In this document: piece by piece, positions 34,698 through 45,876 of the stretch | Layout: every line of letters starts with the position of its first letter | Position numbering within the stretch: position 1 is the stretch's first letter | Assembly (NCBI RefSeq): GCF_036226525.1 | Contig: NZ_CP108487.1 | Location: forward strand, 3,968,001 to 4,032,000 | Length of the DNA: 64,000 nt | Direction: 5' to 3' | DNA from: Kribbella sp. NBC_01245 | GTDB lineage: Bacteria > Actinomycetota > Actinomycetes > Propionibacteriales > Kribbellaceae | Notes under the pieces: model-generated | What the model saw: the letters and a program-made list of their open reading frames with translations, nothing else | Told to the model about the DNA's origin: nothing | Databases searched by the model: none | Program-made: the position numbers and the translations under genes

Positions 34698-36010
34698 GTG
34701 TTGAGGTTCTGCATGAGCGCAGAGACGGCTCCACCTTCCGGCTTCTGGTAGAAGTCGAGCGCAACGAAGTTCGGCTTGCGGCCGGCTACAGGACCACAGA
34801 CCCGGGTCAACCGGTCCGAGAGCTTAGAGCCGTTGTCGGCTGACGCAGCGCCTTCAGTCGGGATATCCCGGTAGTGGTTCATCACGTGCAGACGGCGGAA
34901 GCCCGGCTCCTCCTTGGCCAACGGAACCTCGTCCCAGCGGCTGTAGCACTGGGTGTCACCGCCAGAGCCGAGAGACCAGTAGTTCTCCGCGGTCCAGTCC
35001 CGGTCGAACATCACGCCGTACGACTCGCGGCCGGAGCGCTGGGAGAAGACCAGCAGGCGGCGGTTCTGGGCGATGAGCTCGGAGATGCGCGGCCAGCCGT
35101 TCTGCCGTACGCCGGCCTGATCCGGCCGGAAGACGCGATCGGCGAAACCGTTGACCTTGGCAACAGCCGTTCGCAATTCCTCGACGCTGGTGTAGTCCTC
35201 GATGAAGAGGCTGACCACGGCCGACGGGTTGGCGTTGAGGAAGTTGACGACATCTTGGAGACCGGCGGTGAGCGTGCGTTCGTTGCCCCAGCAGCTGCCG
35301 TGACACATCCGGACATCGCCGTTGTAGGGATGCGCGTCAATCTGCAGCCCGCGCACACCTTGGCTGAGCTGATCCCGCAAACGGTAAGACTGGTTGGGGA
35401 ATCGGCCCCAGAAGCCTTCGTCGGTATTGGCCATCGCGTTGTGGGCGACGAGGTAACTGACCTGGTCGAGGCGCGGATCGGCGGGCATGGGCCGACGCGG
35501 TACGTCGACGCCGTTCACGTACCACTCGGCGCCGGGGCCGGCGTCCGCACTGACCACCAGCTCGCGCCCGGTCGAGGGACTCGTAGCGACAACGCGGAGG
35601 TAGCCGCCAGTCGGGCTCTTGATGCGAAAGCGGCCGCCAAGATCCTCGAAGAGCCAGGCGGAGGCGGCGTTCGAGCAGGGACGGAGAACGGCTTTCGCCG
35701 CGTCGCTCCGGCCGAGGCACCAGGCCGAGTTGGCGACGAGCGTGATCTTTACGTTGCCGCTATCGGACTGGAGCCGCCATTGCTGGGCGGCCGAACCGTT
35801 CGCGGCCCACTCCTGGATCTTGTGCCCATCGTCGATCCCACCACCGTCGAGATCGGCCACCCGGCCGTTCGGCACACTCACCAGAATCACCGACGACCCC
35901 ATCGGCGGATCCGCAATGGCTGAAGCTGAAGCCTTCACCACCTGACCGGAAGCCAGACCGAGCGCGAAGGAAAGGGTCAAGCCGATCAAGCGGGCAGAAG
36001 GAACGGCCAT
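34688..36010 (-). CDS. Secreted phosphatidylinositol-specific phospholipase C-like protein with ricin-type lectin domain
   Basis: 440 residues. Signal peptide (MAVPSARLIGLTLSFALGLA), a beta-trefoil ricin-like domain (about 38-165; QxW motif in SAAQQWRL), then a PI-PLC X-domain barrel (about 180-435) with the catalytic His pair in YLVAHNAMAN (190) and QIDAHPYNG (227) and IEDYTSVEEL. Bacterial PI-PLCs cleave phosphoinositides or GPI anchors; actinomycetes themselves contain phosphatidylinositol, so the natural target is open. ATG 36010 follows GGAGG by 6 nt. Confidence 0.8.
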   Translation of the reverse strand: MAVPSARLIGLTLSFALGLASGQVVKASASAIADPPMGSSVILVSVPNGRVADLDGGGIDDGHKIQEWAANGSAAQQWRLQSDSGNVKITLVANSAWCLGRSDAAKAVLRPCSNAASAWLFEDLGGRFRIKSPTGGYLRVVATSPSTGRELVVSADAGPGAEWYVNGVDVPRRPMPADPRLDQVSYLVAHNAMANTDEGFWGRFPNQSYRLRDQLSQGVRGLQIDAHPYNGDVRMCHGSCWGNERTLTAGLQDVVNFLNANPSAVVSLFIEDYTSVEELRTAVAKVNGFADRVFRPDQAGVRQNGWPRISELIAQNRRLLVFSQRSGRESYGVMFDRDWTAENYWSLGSGGDTQCYSRWDEVPLAKEEPGFRRLHVMNHYRDIPTEGAASADNGSKLSDRLTRVCGPVAGRKPNFVALDFYQKPEGGAVSALMQNLNTYW

Positions 36011-36127
36011 CGTATGCCTCCGGGACGCTGGGCGGTGCGGACTCGGATGTGTGTGCGCACACAGCGTCGCCAACCTGTAGCCCCGCGTCAACCCGATCGG
36101 CGCGGCGTCACCGTCCTACCTCCGCCG

Positions 36128-37090
36128 TCAGGGGCGGCGGCGGTCGGCGGCGGCGCGGAGTAGGTCGTCGGCGGCGGCGAAGCGCTGCAGTACGTCGGCG
36201 GCGGTGGTTTCGGCGGTCAGGGCGCCTATGCCTTGGCCGGCGTAGAGCGGGGCGGTACCGACGTCGCCCGCGCGTACTCCGGCCATGAACTCGTCATGGG
36301 CCGCGTCGTCCGCACCAAGCTCCTTCTCGTGCCCCTGCCATTGCACGAAGAAGGGATTGCGCAGCGCCCGGCCGCCGAATTCGTCCGGCCAGCCGGCCCG
36401 CGAGGCCTGATCGAAGACCGTGCCGTACGACGTTGATGTCTCGTCCGAGGCGATCAACTGCTGCCGGGCGGACGCGCTGTTGATGGCTTCGCGGCACGTC
36501 AGGAAGGCGGTGCCGATCCAAGCTCCCGCGGCACCAGCAGCCAGTACGGCGGCCAAACCGCGGGCGCCGGAAATACCACCAGCGGCCAGCCCGGGTAGTT
36601 CCACTTCGTCCAGGATGGCCTGAAGCAATGGAAGAGTCGCCACCTCGTTACGACCATGCCCGCCGCCTTCACCACCTCTGGCGACCAGTACGTCGACACC
36701 GGCGGCGACGGCCTCGCGTGCGTCCGCGAGAGTGCCTGCCTGCGTCGCGACGGTTATCCCTGCATCCTGAAGCCGTTTCACGTACTGCGGGTAGTCCCCA
36801 AAGCTCAGCGAGACCAATGCCGGTTTGAGCTCCAGCACCGCGTCGAGCTGCTCAGGCTTTTCCGAAAGCGCCCACGCCATCAGCCCCACGCCGTACGGCT
36901 TGCCGCTCTCGGCCGCGATCGCGCCCTGCTCGCGGATCCAGTCGGCCGACGCGAGGTTCCCGGCGCCGATCATCCCGAGCCCACCGGCCGTGGAGATCGC
37001 CCCGGCCAACGCCCCACCACTGGCCCCCGCCATCGGCGCCCCCACCACCGGCACCGCGACCCCGAACCGCTGCATCAACCAAGTCCGCAT
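36128..37090 (-). CDS. Nitronate monooxygenase / NMO-family FMN enzyme
   Basis: 320 residues. FMN-binding TIM barrel: VVGAPMAGASGGALAGAIST, GGLGMIGAGNLASADWI, VARGGEGGGHGRNEVATLPL with the active-site His, LAAGGISGARGLAAVLAAGA and GAWIGTAFLT. These enzymes oxidise nitronates such as propionate-3-nitronate to protect the cell. ATG 37090 gives the standard family N-terminus (MRTWLMQRFG); the longer frame overlaps the secA terminator and is rejected. Confidence 0.87.
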   Translation of the reverse strand: MRTWLMQRFGVAVPVVGAPMAGASGGALAGAISTAGGLGMIGAGNLASADWIREQGAIAAESGKPYGVGLMAWALSEKPEQLDAVLELKPALVSLSFGDYPQYVKRLQDAGITVATQAGTLADAREAVAAGVDVLVARGGEGGGHGRNEVATLPLLQAILDEVELPGLAAGGISGARGLAAVLAAGAAGAWIGTAFLTCREAINSASARQQLIASDETSTSYGTVFDQASRAGWPDEFGGRALRNPFFVQWQGHEKELGADDAAHDEFMAGVRAGDVGTAPLYAGQGIGALTAETTAADVLQRFAAADDLLRAAADRRRP

Positions 37091-37116
37091 ACCGCCATCG
37101 TGCCATCCGGCATAGA

Positions 37117-37155
37117 AAGACCCGCCGCCCCTCGATGAAAGGGACGGCGGGTCTT
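37117..37155 (-). terminator. Rho-independent terminator of secA
   Basis: Stem AAGACCCGCCG(T/C)CCC with 10-nt loop, arms 37117-37130 and 37141-37155, followed on the minus strand by TTTCT. It lies 15 bp past the secA stop and is also upstream of the nitronate monooxygenase start. Confidence 0.85.
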
Positions 37156-37169
37156 CTTGCAAGGCGAAA

Positions 37170-40022
<2,853 letters not shown>

Positions 40023-40224
40023 CGTGGGGAGTCCACTCCTTGACTATTGCAGCCTTGTATACGGCGGGCGTTAGCCCCTCGGCCCAGGGCAGGGCAGAAC
40101 GGCCGCCCGTCTGACGGGCGCAACCCATGGTACGGGGCGAGACGAGTCAACCCACCCCGCCCGCGTGAGTCGCCTCTCCTTGTCCCCACGCGCGAACCCG
40201 CCGAAAAGTTCCACGGACAGTCCG

Positions 40225-41448
40225 TCAGGCGGTGCGCAGCGCGATACTCAGGGCCGGCGCCAGGTCTCCACCCCCTGCCACCCGAACCGAATCGAGGCCC
40301 ATCCACCCCGCCATTTGGACCAGCTCGGCGGCCAGCTCGTCCGGCGTCTCCAGCGGTGCCCCAGGCTCACCGTGCGCCGATTGGACCAGCAGCACGCCGC
40401 CGGCGCGATCCGCTTTCAGGTCGACCCTGGCCACCAGCCGATCCCCGAGCAGGAACGGCAACACGTAGTAACCGTGGACGCGCTTCTCCGCCGGGACGTA
40501 GATCTCGATCCGGTAGTGGAAGTCGAACAACACCTCCGCCCGGGTCCGCTCGAAGACCAGCGAGTCGAACGGGCTGACCAGCGCGCGGGTATTGACCCGT
40601 CGCGGCAGCTTCGCGTCGCGATAGAGGTACGCCGGACGCTTCCACCCCTCGATCCCGACCGGCTCGAGCTCACCCGACTCGACCAGTTCGCCAATCGCCT
40701 GCGCGGTAGCGGCCGGCGCCGTACGGAAGTAGTCCTTCAGGCATTGCGCTGTCGCCACCCCATGCGCCTTGGCCGCGATCAGCACCAACTGGCGATGGGC
40801 CTCCTCGGACGTCGGGGTAGGCGTGTTGACCACGGCGGACGGCAACACGCGCTCGGGGATGTCGTACATCCGCTCGAACTGCTGGTTGCGCTTGGCCACG
40901 GTGATATCGCCCGCGAAGAAGAGGAACTCCAGCGCGCGTTTGACGTCCGACCAGTTCCAGCCCCAGTTCGACTTGTCGCCACGCTCGATGTCGTCGTCGA
41001 TCTCCCGCGCGGTGAGCGGACCGTTCGCGGCGACATCGGCGAGCACCTGTTTGACCAGGTCGGGCCGTTCCTTCGCGATCGTGCGCGGACCGCCCCAGGC
41101 CTCCTGATGCGCCCGCGCCATCCGCCATCTGAGCAGCGGATGCGTCTCGACCGGCACCAGCGAGGCTTCGTGCGCCCAGTACTCGACCATGCGCCGGGGC
41201 GCCTTGCCCGCGGCCTTGTCGAGCACTTCGCGCGGGTAGGGCCCGAGCCGCGAGTACAGCGGCAGGTACTGAGCTCGGCTGAGGACGTTGACCGAGTCGA
41301 TCTGGATCAGCCCGATCCGGCTCAGGACGCGGGTCAGCGCCCGGCTGTCGGGCACCCCCTTCGGCCGTGGATCGGTGAAGCCCTGGGCGGCCAGCGCGAT
41401 TCGCCGGGCCTGGGCCTGGGAGAGCACCTGAGTGGATGTCGAGGTCAC
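40225..41448 (-). CDS. YcaQ-type winged-helix DNA glycosylase (interstrand crosslink repair family)
   Basis: 407 residues, matching the HTH_42/AlkZ-YcaQ family of DNA glycosylases that unhook alkylated bases and crosslinks. The catalytic QxD motif is in [17 protein letters not shown] (about 44-60). Further matches: [40 protein letters not shown] and [20 protein letters not shown] (C-terminal third). Cytoplasmic. It is upstream of secA on the same strand with a 202-bp gap containing a CGCCCGT/ACGGGCG hairpin (40104-40120). Confidence 0.85.
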   Translation of the reverse strand: MTSTSTQVLSQAQARRIALAAQGFTDPRPKGVPDSRALTRVLSRIGLIQIDSVNVLSRAQYLPLYSRLGPYPREVLDKAAGKAPRRMVEYWAHEASLVPVETHPLLRWRMARAHQEAWGGPRTIAKERPDLVKQVLADVAANGPLTAREIDDDIERGDKSNWGWNWSDVKRALEFLFFAGDITVAKRNQQFERMYDIPERVLPSAVVNTPTPTSEEAHRQLVLIAAKAHGVATAQCLKDYFRTAPAATAQAIGELVESGELEPVGIEGWKRPAYLYRDAKLPRRVNTRALVSPFDSLVFERTRAEVLFDFHYRIEIYVPAEKRVHGYYVLPFLLGDRLVARVDLKADRAGGVLLVQSAHGEPGAPLETPDELAAELVQMAGWMGLDSVRVAGGGDLAPALSIALRTA

Positions 41449-41552
41449 CCGTCAGATTGTGCCGGGCGGCACCGACAAAATTTCGGCATAACTTGATTGT
41501 GACCGCAAGTGAAGGGTTGGGCACACGCCGTTGGCAGGACAGGCTGCTGCAA

Positions 41553-41573
41553 AGCCACGTCGCCCACGTGGCT
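41553..41573 (+). promoter_or_regulatory. Hairpin in the leader of the first trypsin gene
   Basis: Perfect 8-bp inverted repeat AGCCACGT / ACGTGGCT with a 5-nt loop, 23 bp upstream of the ATG. Could be an operator or an RNA leader structure. Confidence 0.4.
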
Positions 41574-41596
41574 CAGACAAACCTGGAGTGTGAGGC

Positions 41597-42394
41597 ATGA
41601 CAGGACGTTCCCGCGCAGGTCTGGCGGCCGCCACCTTGTTACTCGCGTCGATCGGCGCGATCGGTACCGCATCCGCCGCGGTCCCACCGGAGGTGCCGAA
41701 GGAGCGCATCGTCGGAGGTGAGCTGGCAAAGACCGCGGACACCCCGTGGGCCATCCAGCTGTCCAACAGCGGATCTCCCGCGCCCAACAAGGAGTACTGC
41801 GGCGCGACGCTGGTGAAGGCCAACAAGATCGTGACCGCCGCCCACTGCGTCACGAAGGCCATGGAGACGTACACCGCGATTCAGGGCCGTGACGACTTGT
41901 CGGACAAGTCGGTCGGCAAGGAATCGGCCATCTCGAAGATCTGGTTCGACCCGGCGTACGGCAAGGAGTCAGGCCACGATGTCGCCGTACTCACGCTGAC
42001 GACGCCGTTCGAGGGCGTGCCGACGCTGGAGTTGGAGAAGAGCGCGGAGGCTGACGCGGTCGGCGCGGCCTCGATCGTCTACGGCTGGGGCGCCACCGAG
42101 GGCACCGGCCCGGAAGAGGTCTTCCAGAAGGTGGCTGTCCCGGTCCTCGGCGACTCCTACTGCGGCGAGGTCTACGCATCGCAGAACTACGTGGCGGCCG
42201 GCGAGATCTGTGCGGGTTACAAGGAAGGCGGCAAGGACTCCTGCCAAGGCGACTCGGGCGGCCCGCTCGTACTGAACGGCCGGCTCTTCGGTGTCGTCTC
42301 CTGGGGTATCGGTTGCGCGGACGCGAACAACCCCGGCGTCTACGCGGAGGTGGCCACTTACGCCACTGAACTGCAGGCCCAAATCGACAGCTGA
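41597..42394 (+). CDS. Secreted trypsin-like serine protease (S1A), copy 1
   Basis: 265 residues. Signal peptide (AATLLLASIGAIGTASA), short propeptide, mature N-terminus IVGGELAK. Catalytic His in TAAHC, Asp in GHDVAVLTL, Ser in KDSCQGDSGGPLV; the Asp six residues before the Ser (specificity pocket 189) predicts cleavage after Lys or Arg. Six cysteines fit three disulphides. It is the size of Streptomyces griseus trypsin. ATG 41597 follows a GTGTGAGG-type ribosome site. It has a close tandem copy downstream, separated by a terminator. Confidence 0.92.
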   Translation: MTGRSRAGLAAATLLLASIGAIGTASAAVPPEVPKERIVGGELAKTADTPWAIQLSNSGSPAPNKEYCGATLVKANKIVTAAHCVTKAMETYTAIQGRDDLSDKSVGKESAISKIWFDPAYGKESGHDVAVLTLTTPFEGVPTLELEKSAEADAVGAASIVYGWGATEGTGPEEVFQKVAVPVLGDSYCGEVYASQNYVAAGEICAGYKEGGKDSCQGDSGGPLVLNGRLFGVVSWGIGCADANNPGVYAEVATYATELQAQIDS

Positions 42395-42410
42395 GACGCA
42401 ACCTCAGACA

Positions 42411-42453
42411 GCGAGGGCGCCGGCCTAACCCCCCGATGGGCCGGTGCCCTCGC
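42411..42453 (+). terminator. Terminator after trypsin copy 1
   Basis: GCGAGGGCGCCGGCC (42411-42425) pairs with GGGCCGGTGCCCTCGC (42438-42453) with one G-T mismatch, 12-nt loop. It separates the two trypsin genes, so they are independently transcribed. Confidence 0.75.
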
Positions 42454-42636
42454 ACAGGTTCTCCAGAGGCCCGCGCGGGTTATCCCTTGCGGGGTTGTGA
42501 TGGTGATCTGGCTGGGACACAGGCGAGCGGTGATCGAGATCTTGCTGAGGCCCGCAGTCGTTGGTTGGGCCGTCAGAGTTCTCGAACGACCGTTTCCCCC
42601 GCCCGGGGTGCGGCGTACCGTCCTGAGGAGTTCCAG

Positions 42637-43449
42637 ATGACTGTGAGGCTTAGTTCCGCCCTGGCAGCGGGTTTGCTCGCTGCCGGCTCTATCGCTTCCG
42701 CCACCACCGCTGTCGCCGCCCCCGGACCGGACAATGTTGTTGTCAAGGGCAAGGACCCGCGCATCGTCGGTGGCACATTGGCCAAGACGGCAGACGCGCC
42801 GTGGGCGATCGTTCTCACGAACCCGGTCTCCCCGTCGCCCAACGACCAGTGGTGCGGCGCGACACTGGTGAAGGCCAACAAGATCGTCACGGCGGCGCAC
42901 TGCCTCACCCAGCCGGTCAACACCTACACGGCTATCCAGGGCCGGGACGACCTCAAGGTGAAGAACGGCAAGACCTCCAAGATCAGCAAGGTCTGGAAGG
43001 ACCCGCTGTACGGCAAGGAGCCTGGGCACGACGTGGCCGTCCTGACGCTGGCCAAGCCGTTCACCGGCGTACCGGTGCTGGCGCTGGAGACGAGTGAAGC
43101 TGCTGACGTGGAAGGCGCGAAGGCCGTCGTCTACGGCTGGGGCAACACGCAGGGCACCGGCCCGGAAGAGGTCTTCCAGAAGGTTGACGCGCCTGTGCTC
43201 GGCGACGCGTACTGCAGCGACGTCTACGCGGAGAACGACTACGTGGCCAAGGGTGAGATCTGCGGCGGCTTCAAGGAAGGCGGCAAGGACTCCTGCCAGG
43301 GCGACTCAGGCGGCCCGCTCGTCCTGAACGGTCGCCTGTTCGGTGTTGTGTCCTGGGGTATCGGTTGCGCGGAGGCCGGCCACCCGGGCGTCTACGCCGA
43401 GGTAGCCACCTACGCCAAGGCGCTGCAGGCTCAGATCGCCAGGAAGTAA
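42637..43449 (+). CDS. Secreted trypsin-like serine protease (S1A), copy 2
   Basis: 270 residues, a tandem paralogue of the gene at 41597: same triad (TAAHC, GHDVAVLTL, GDSGGPLV), same specificity Asp (KDSCQGDSGG), same GTGPEEVFQKV and AVYGWG/VVYGWG strands. The signal peptide ends near TAVAA, and the mature chain begins IVGGTLAK after a slightly longer propeptide (GPDNVVVKGKDPR). ATG 42637 follows GAGGAG by 6 nt. By eye the mature regions are about 70% identical, so the duplication is moderately recent. Confidence 0.92.
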   Translation: MTVRLSSALAAGLLAAGSIASATTAVAAPGPDNVVVKGKDPRIVGGTLAKTADAPWAIVLTNPVSPSPNDQWCGATLVKANKIVTAAHCLTQPVNTYTAIQGRDDLKVKNGKTSKISKVWKDPLYGKEPGHDVAVLTLAKPFTGVPVLALETSEAADVEGAKAVVYGWGNTQGTGPEEVFQKVDAPVLGDAYCSDVYAENDYVAKGEICGGFKEGGKDSCQGDSGGPLVLNGRLFGVVSWGIGCAEAGHPGVYAEVATYAKALQAQIARK

Positions 43450-43455
43450 AGGGGA

Positions 43456-43495
43456 TCCGGCTCGCGTCGCCCACCTGTGTGCGACGCGGGCCGGA
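43456..43495. terminator. Bidirectional terminator between trypsin copy 2 and hpf
   Basis: TCCGGCTCGCGTCGC (43456-43470) and GCGACGCGGGCCGGA (43481-43495), 10-nt loop, followed by CCTTTT on the plus strand. It serves convergent genes. Confidence 0.8.
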
Positions 43496-43514
43496 CCTTT
43501 TCCCAGTCGGGCCT

Positions 43515-44153
43515 TTAGACGGACAGCCGGATGACGCCGTAGTCGTAACCGTGCCGGCGGTAAACCACACTCGGCAGGTTCTCGTCGGCATCTACGTACA
43601 GGTAGAAGTCGTGACCGACCAGTTCCATCTCGTAGAGCGCCTGGTCCAGCGACATCGGCTTCGCGCTGTGGGTCTTCTCGCGCACCACCAGCGGGCCGTC
43701 ACCGGTCACGGTCAGCGATCCGACCTTGTGGGTCGGCACCGCGTTGTCATCTTCTTCTTCGGTCGCCAGCGCGGTGCCGTTGGCCGAACCGTTCGCCGAC
43801 TGCATGGCCATGGCCTGCTTCAGCGACATCGGCGAATGAGCGCCACCCCGGTGCACCCGGCGGCGGTCGGCGGCCTTGCGGACCTGGGCACGGAGCCGGT
43901 CCAGGCTTACATCGAAGGCGGCGGACTTGCTCTCGCCGGTGGCCTCGGCCCGGACGATCGGGCCTCGGGTGTACATCGTGAGTTCCACTCTCATCGCACG
44001 ATCGCTCTGTCGCGGGTTCTTCTCCTGGGAGACCTCTACTTCGCATCGCAGCACCCGATGATCGATTTTCTCGATCCGCGCGAGCTTTTCCTCGACGTAC
44101 TGCCGGAAGCGGTCACTGACTTCGCAGTGGTGGCCTTTGACGACAACGTCCAC
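43515..44153 (-). CDS. hpf: Long-form ribosome hibernation promoting factor
   Basis: 212 residues: an N-terminal HPF/RaiA domain (DVVVKGHHCEVSDRFRQYVE to about 95) that binds the 30S decoding site, a flexible linker (about 95-150), and a C-terminal dimerisation domain (VVREKTHSAKPMSLDQALYE, FYLYVDADENLPSVVYRRHG, YDYGVIRL) that pairs ribosomes into 100S dimers. The start GTG 44153 is preferred because GGAGG lies 5 nt upstream; ATG 44165 overlaps that site and would add MEVS. This is the conserved neighbour of comF and secA in actinobacteria. Confidence 0.92.
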   Translation of the reverse strand: MDVVVKGHHCEVSDRFRQYVEEKLARIEKIDHRVLRCEVEVSQEKNPRQSDRAMRVELTMYTRGPIVRAEATGESKSAAFDVSLDRLRAQVRKAADRRRVHRGGAHSPMSLKQAMAMQSANGSANGTALATEEEDDNAVPTHKVGSLTVTGDGPLVVREKTHSAKPMSLDQALYEMELVGHDFYLYVDADENLPSVVYRRHGYDYGVIRLSV

Positions 44154-44333
44154 GGAAACCTCCATCGATCGGCGATTCTTTTACGTCTTCGGACCCCGTT
44201 CTGTGCTCGCGGGCAGCCCGAAAAGCAAACACCCGCTCAACGGCCCGTCGGAGCCGGTGGTGAGGAATCCGGTCTGTCCGGTCCTGGACCACAACTGCTT
44301 CCGACAAGCCCCAGCGGGTGTCATGGGCCAACG

Positions 44334-45071
44334 CTAGTCCGCTTCTGGGGAAACCGGTAGGGAAGATCTCATGAACCGTCGCCGGGTCGCCGCCACCACG
44401 GCACAACCGAGCGGCGGTATTCCCGCCACACTGAGTGCGCGACACGCCTCCGTGAGCGTGGCGCCGGTCGTGATCACGTCGTCAACGGCCAGGATCGGTT
44501 GACTCGTCAGCCGTTCAGCCCAACGCGAACGCGCCCGGAAAGCGCCCGCCAGATTGGTACTCCGGTCCGTCGCGGTCAGACCGGCCTGGTCCGCCGGGCG
44601 CCGGACCACCCGCAGGACCGGCGCCACGCGAACGTCGTACCCCTCGTGGCGAAGGCGACGGGCTGCCGCGGCCGCGATCCGGCCGAGCGGGTCATGGCCG
44701 CGGGCGCGGATCCGGGCGCGCGGTGATGGCACCGGGCACAGCCACGCGGCCCGGCGCTCGCCCAGGCTGGCCCGTACGGCGCTCGCGAGGGCCTCCCCAA
44801 GCGGCCGGGCCAACTGGTACCGCCCGTCCTCCTTGTGCGCGAGCAACACCGCCCGCACCACCCCGTCGTACGCCGCACACGCCATCGGTGGCGCCAGCCC
44901 ATCCGGCACCGGCTCAGGCCACGCCTCGAACGGCCGCGCCCGCAACACGGCCTGGCAATCCGGGCAGACGGCCACACCGGGTCGCTCGCAGCCCGCGCAG
45001 ACCCCACCCAGCACCAGGTCCACGAACGGGGACAGCAACACGTCCCGCACCGACACCGAACCAACGATCAC
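44334..45071 (-). CDS. ComF family phosphoribosyltransferase-like protein
   Basis: 245 residues. An N-terminal zinc ribbon (GGVCAGCERPGVAVCPDCQ) is followed by a type I phosphoribosyltransferase fold with the PRPP-binding loop ILAVDDVITTGATLTEACRA (about 190-210) and LCPVPSPRARIRARGHDPLG. ComF in competent bacteria aids DNA uptake; in actinobacteria its role is unclear. The start is GTG 45071. It normally follows lpqB directly; here roughly 2.4 kb of repeats and an IS110-family element separate them, so it has probably lost co-transcription with mtrAB-lpqB. Confidence 0.87.
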   Translation of the reverse strand: MIVGSVSVRDVLLSPFVDLVLGGVCAGCERPGVAVCPDCQAVLRARPFEAWPEPVPDGLAPPMACAAYDGVVRAVLLAHKEDGRYQLARPLGEALASAVRASLGERRAAWLCPVPSPRARIRARGHDPLGRIAAAAARRLRHEGYDVRVAPVLRVVRRPADQAGLTATDRSTNLAGAFRARSRWAERLTSQPILAVDDVITTGATLTEACRALSVAGIPPLGCAVVAATRRRFMRSSLPVSPEAD

Positions 45072-45112
45072 CTGCCCACCCCATCCCCCGCAACCCGCCC
45101 AACGCCCCCTGT

Positions 45113-45612
45113 GGATAACTGGCCCTCCTGCCGCATGTGTGGGTCACCAACACCGCCAACGCCAACGACGGTCGGACGCGAAATGCGCCTCCTGTGCCTG
45201 GTGCCGCTGCAACCTGCCGCGCGGACTCGCCGTACGGGCGCCACTTCCAGCGCAAACACGCCGCCTCGCTCGTCTCTGCACAGCGTGCCTGCGCGGTATG
45301 AACCGTCCGTACGGCGTGTGCGCGCGGTAAGTCGGGAAGGCCCGAGCGACTGGTGTGGTGACCGGGGTTCCTGCGCGGACTCGCCGCAGCGGACCGGGTG
45401 TTGCCGCGCGAATACCCCGCGCGGGGTCGGTCTTGCCGCGCAGGCACGCCGTGCCGAGGCGAGCGAGGCGGCGTTTTTGCGCTGGAAGTGGGGGGTAACG
45501 CGGCAGGTCGGACGCGGAGCCAGTGGCGCCGATTCGCATGCGGCCGGCGGCAAGAGGTGCGCAGCCGGAAACCCACTGACGCGACCGGAGAGCCGGATAA
45601 CTAGCCCTCCTG
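45113..45612. repeat. Direct-repeat-bounded tract with large imperfect inverted repeat
   Basis: Bounded by GGATAACTNGCCCTCCTG at 45113-45130 and 45595-45612 (17 of 18 identical). Inside, arms 45241-45304 and 45428-45491 are inverted copies with about 90% identity (CCACTTCCAGCGCAAA and CGTGCCTGCGCGG blocks), extending more weakly outward. GCGCGGACTCGCCG also occurs twice in direct orientation (about 45220 and 45374). Open frames here mirror each other on both strands and have no ribosome sites, so the tract appears non-coding. Confidence 0.75.
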
Positions 45613-45876
45613 TCTCCCGCGAATGGACGCGTCGTGACCTGACCACTCACGTCAGGACGGGACGTGGAGGACGGCCGTTCGAGCCGTACGTCGCGCAGTT
45701 CGCGTCCGACCGTGGCGAGGGTCGGGTGTTGCGGACGCGCAGGTCCACACGGTGGCCGATTTCGTCCCGGTCGGGCGTGTTTCGCGCCATCGTGTGGACC
45801 TGGCGGTCCGGCCGCTTCCTCTTGGTCCGCGCGTGGTCGTGTCATGACGCGAGGGTCAGAGGTGACCACTAGTCCG
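45613..45876. repeat. Second inverted-repeat stretch abutting the IS110-family element
   Basis: Strong hairpin: CAGGTCCACACGGTGGC (45740-45756) with its near-perfect reverse copy at 45786-45802 (16 of 17). A weaker outer pair, 45629-45646 and 45833-45850, matches at 15 of 18. No gene is visible. The IS element starts immediately after it. Confidence 0.65.

Noticed and set aside
45068..45872. Several Arg/Ala/Pro-rich frames between comF and the IS110 transposase
   Set aside because: They mirror each other across the inverted repeat on both strands, lack ribosome sites and show no family motif; better explained as non-coding repeat DNA.
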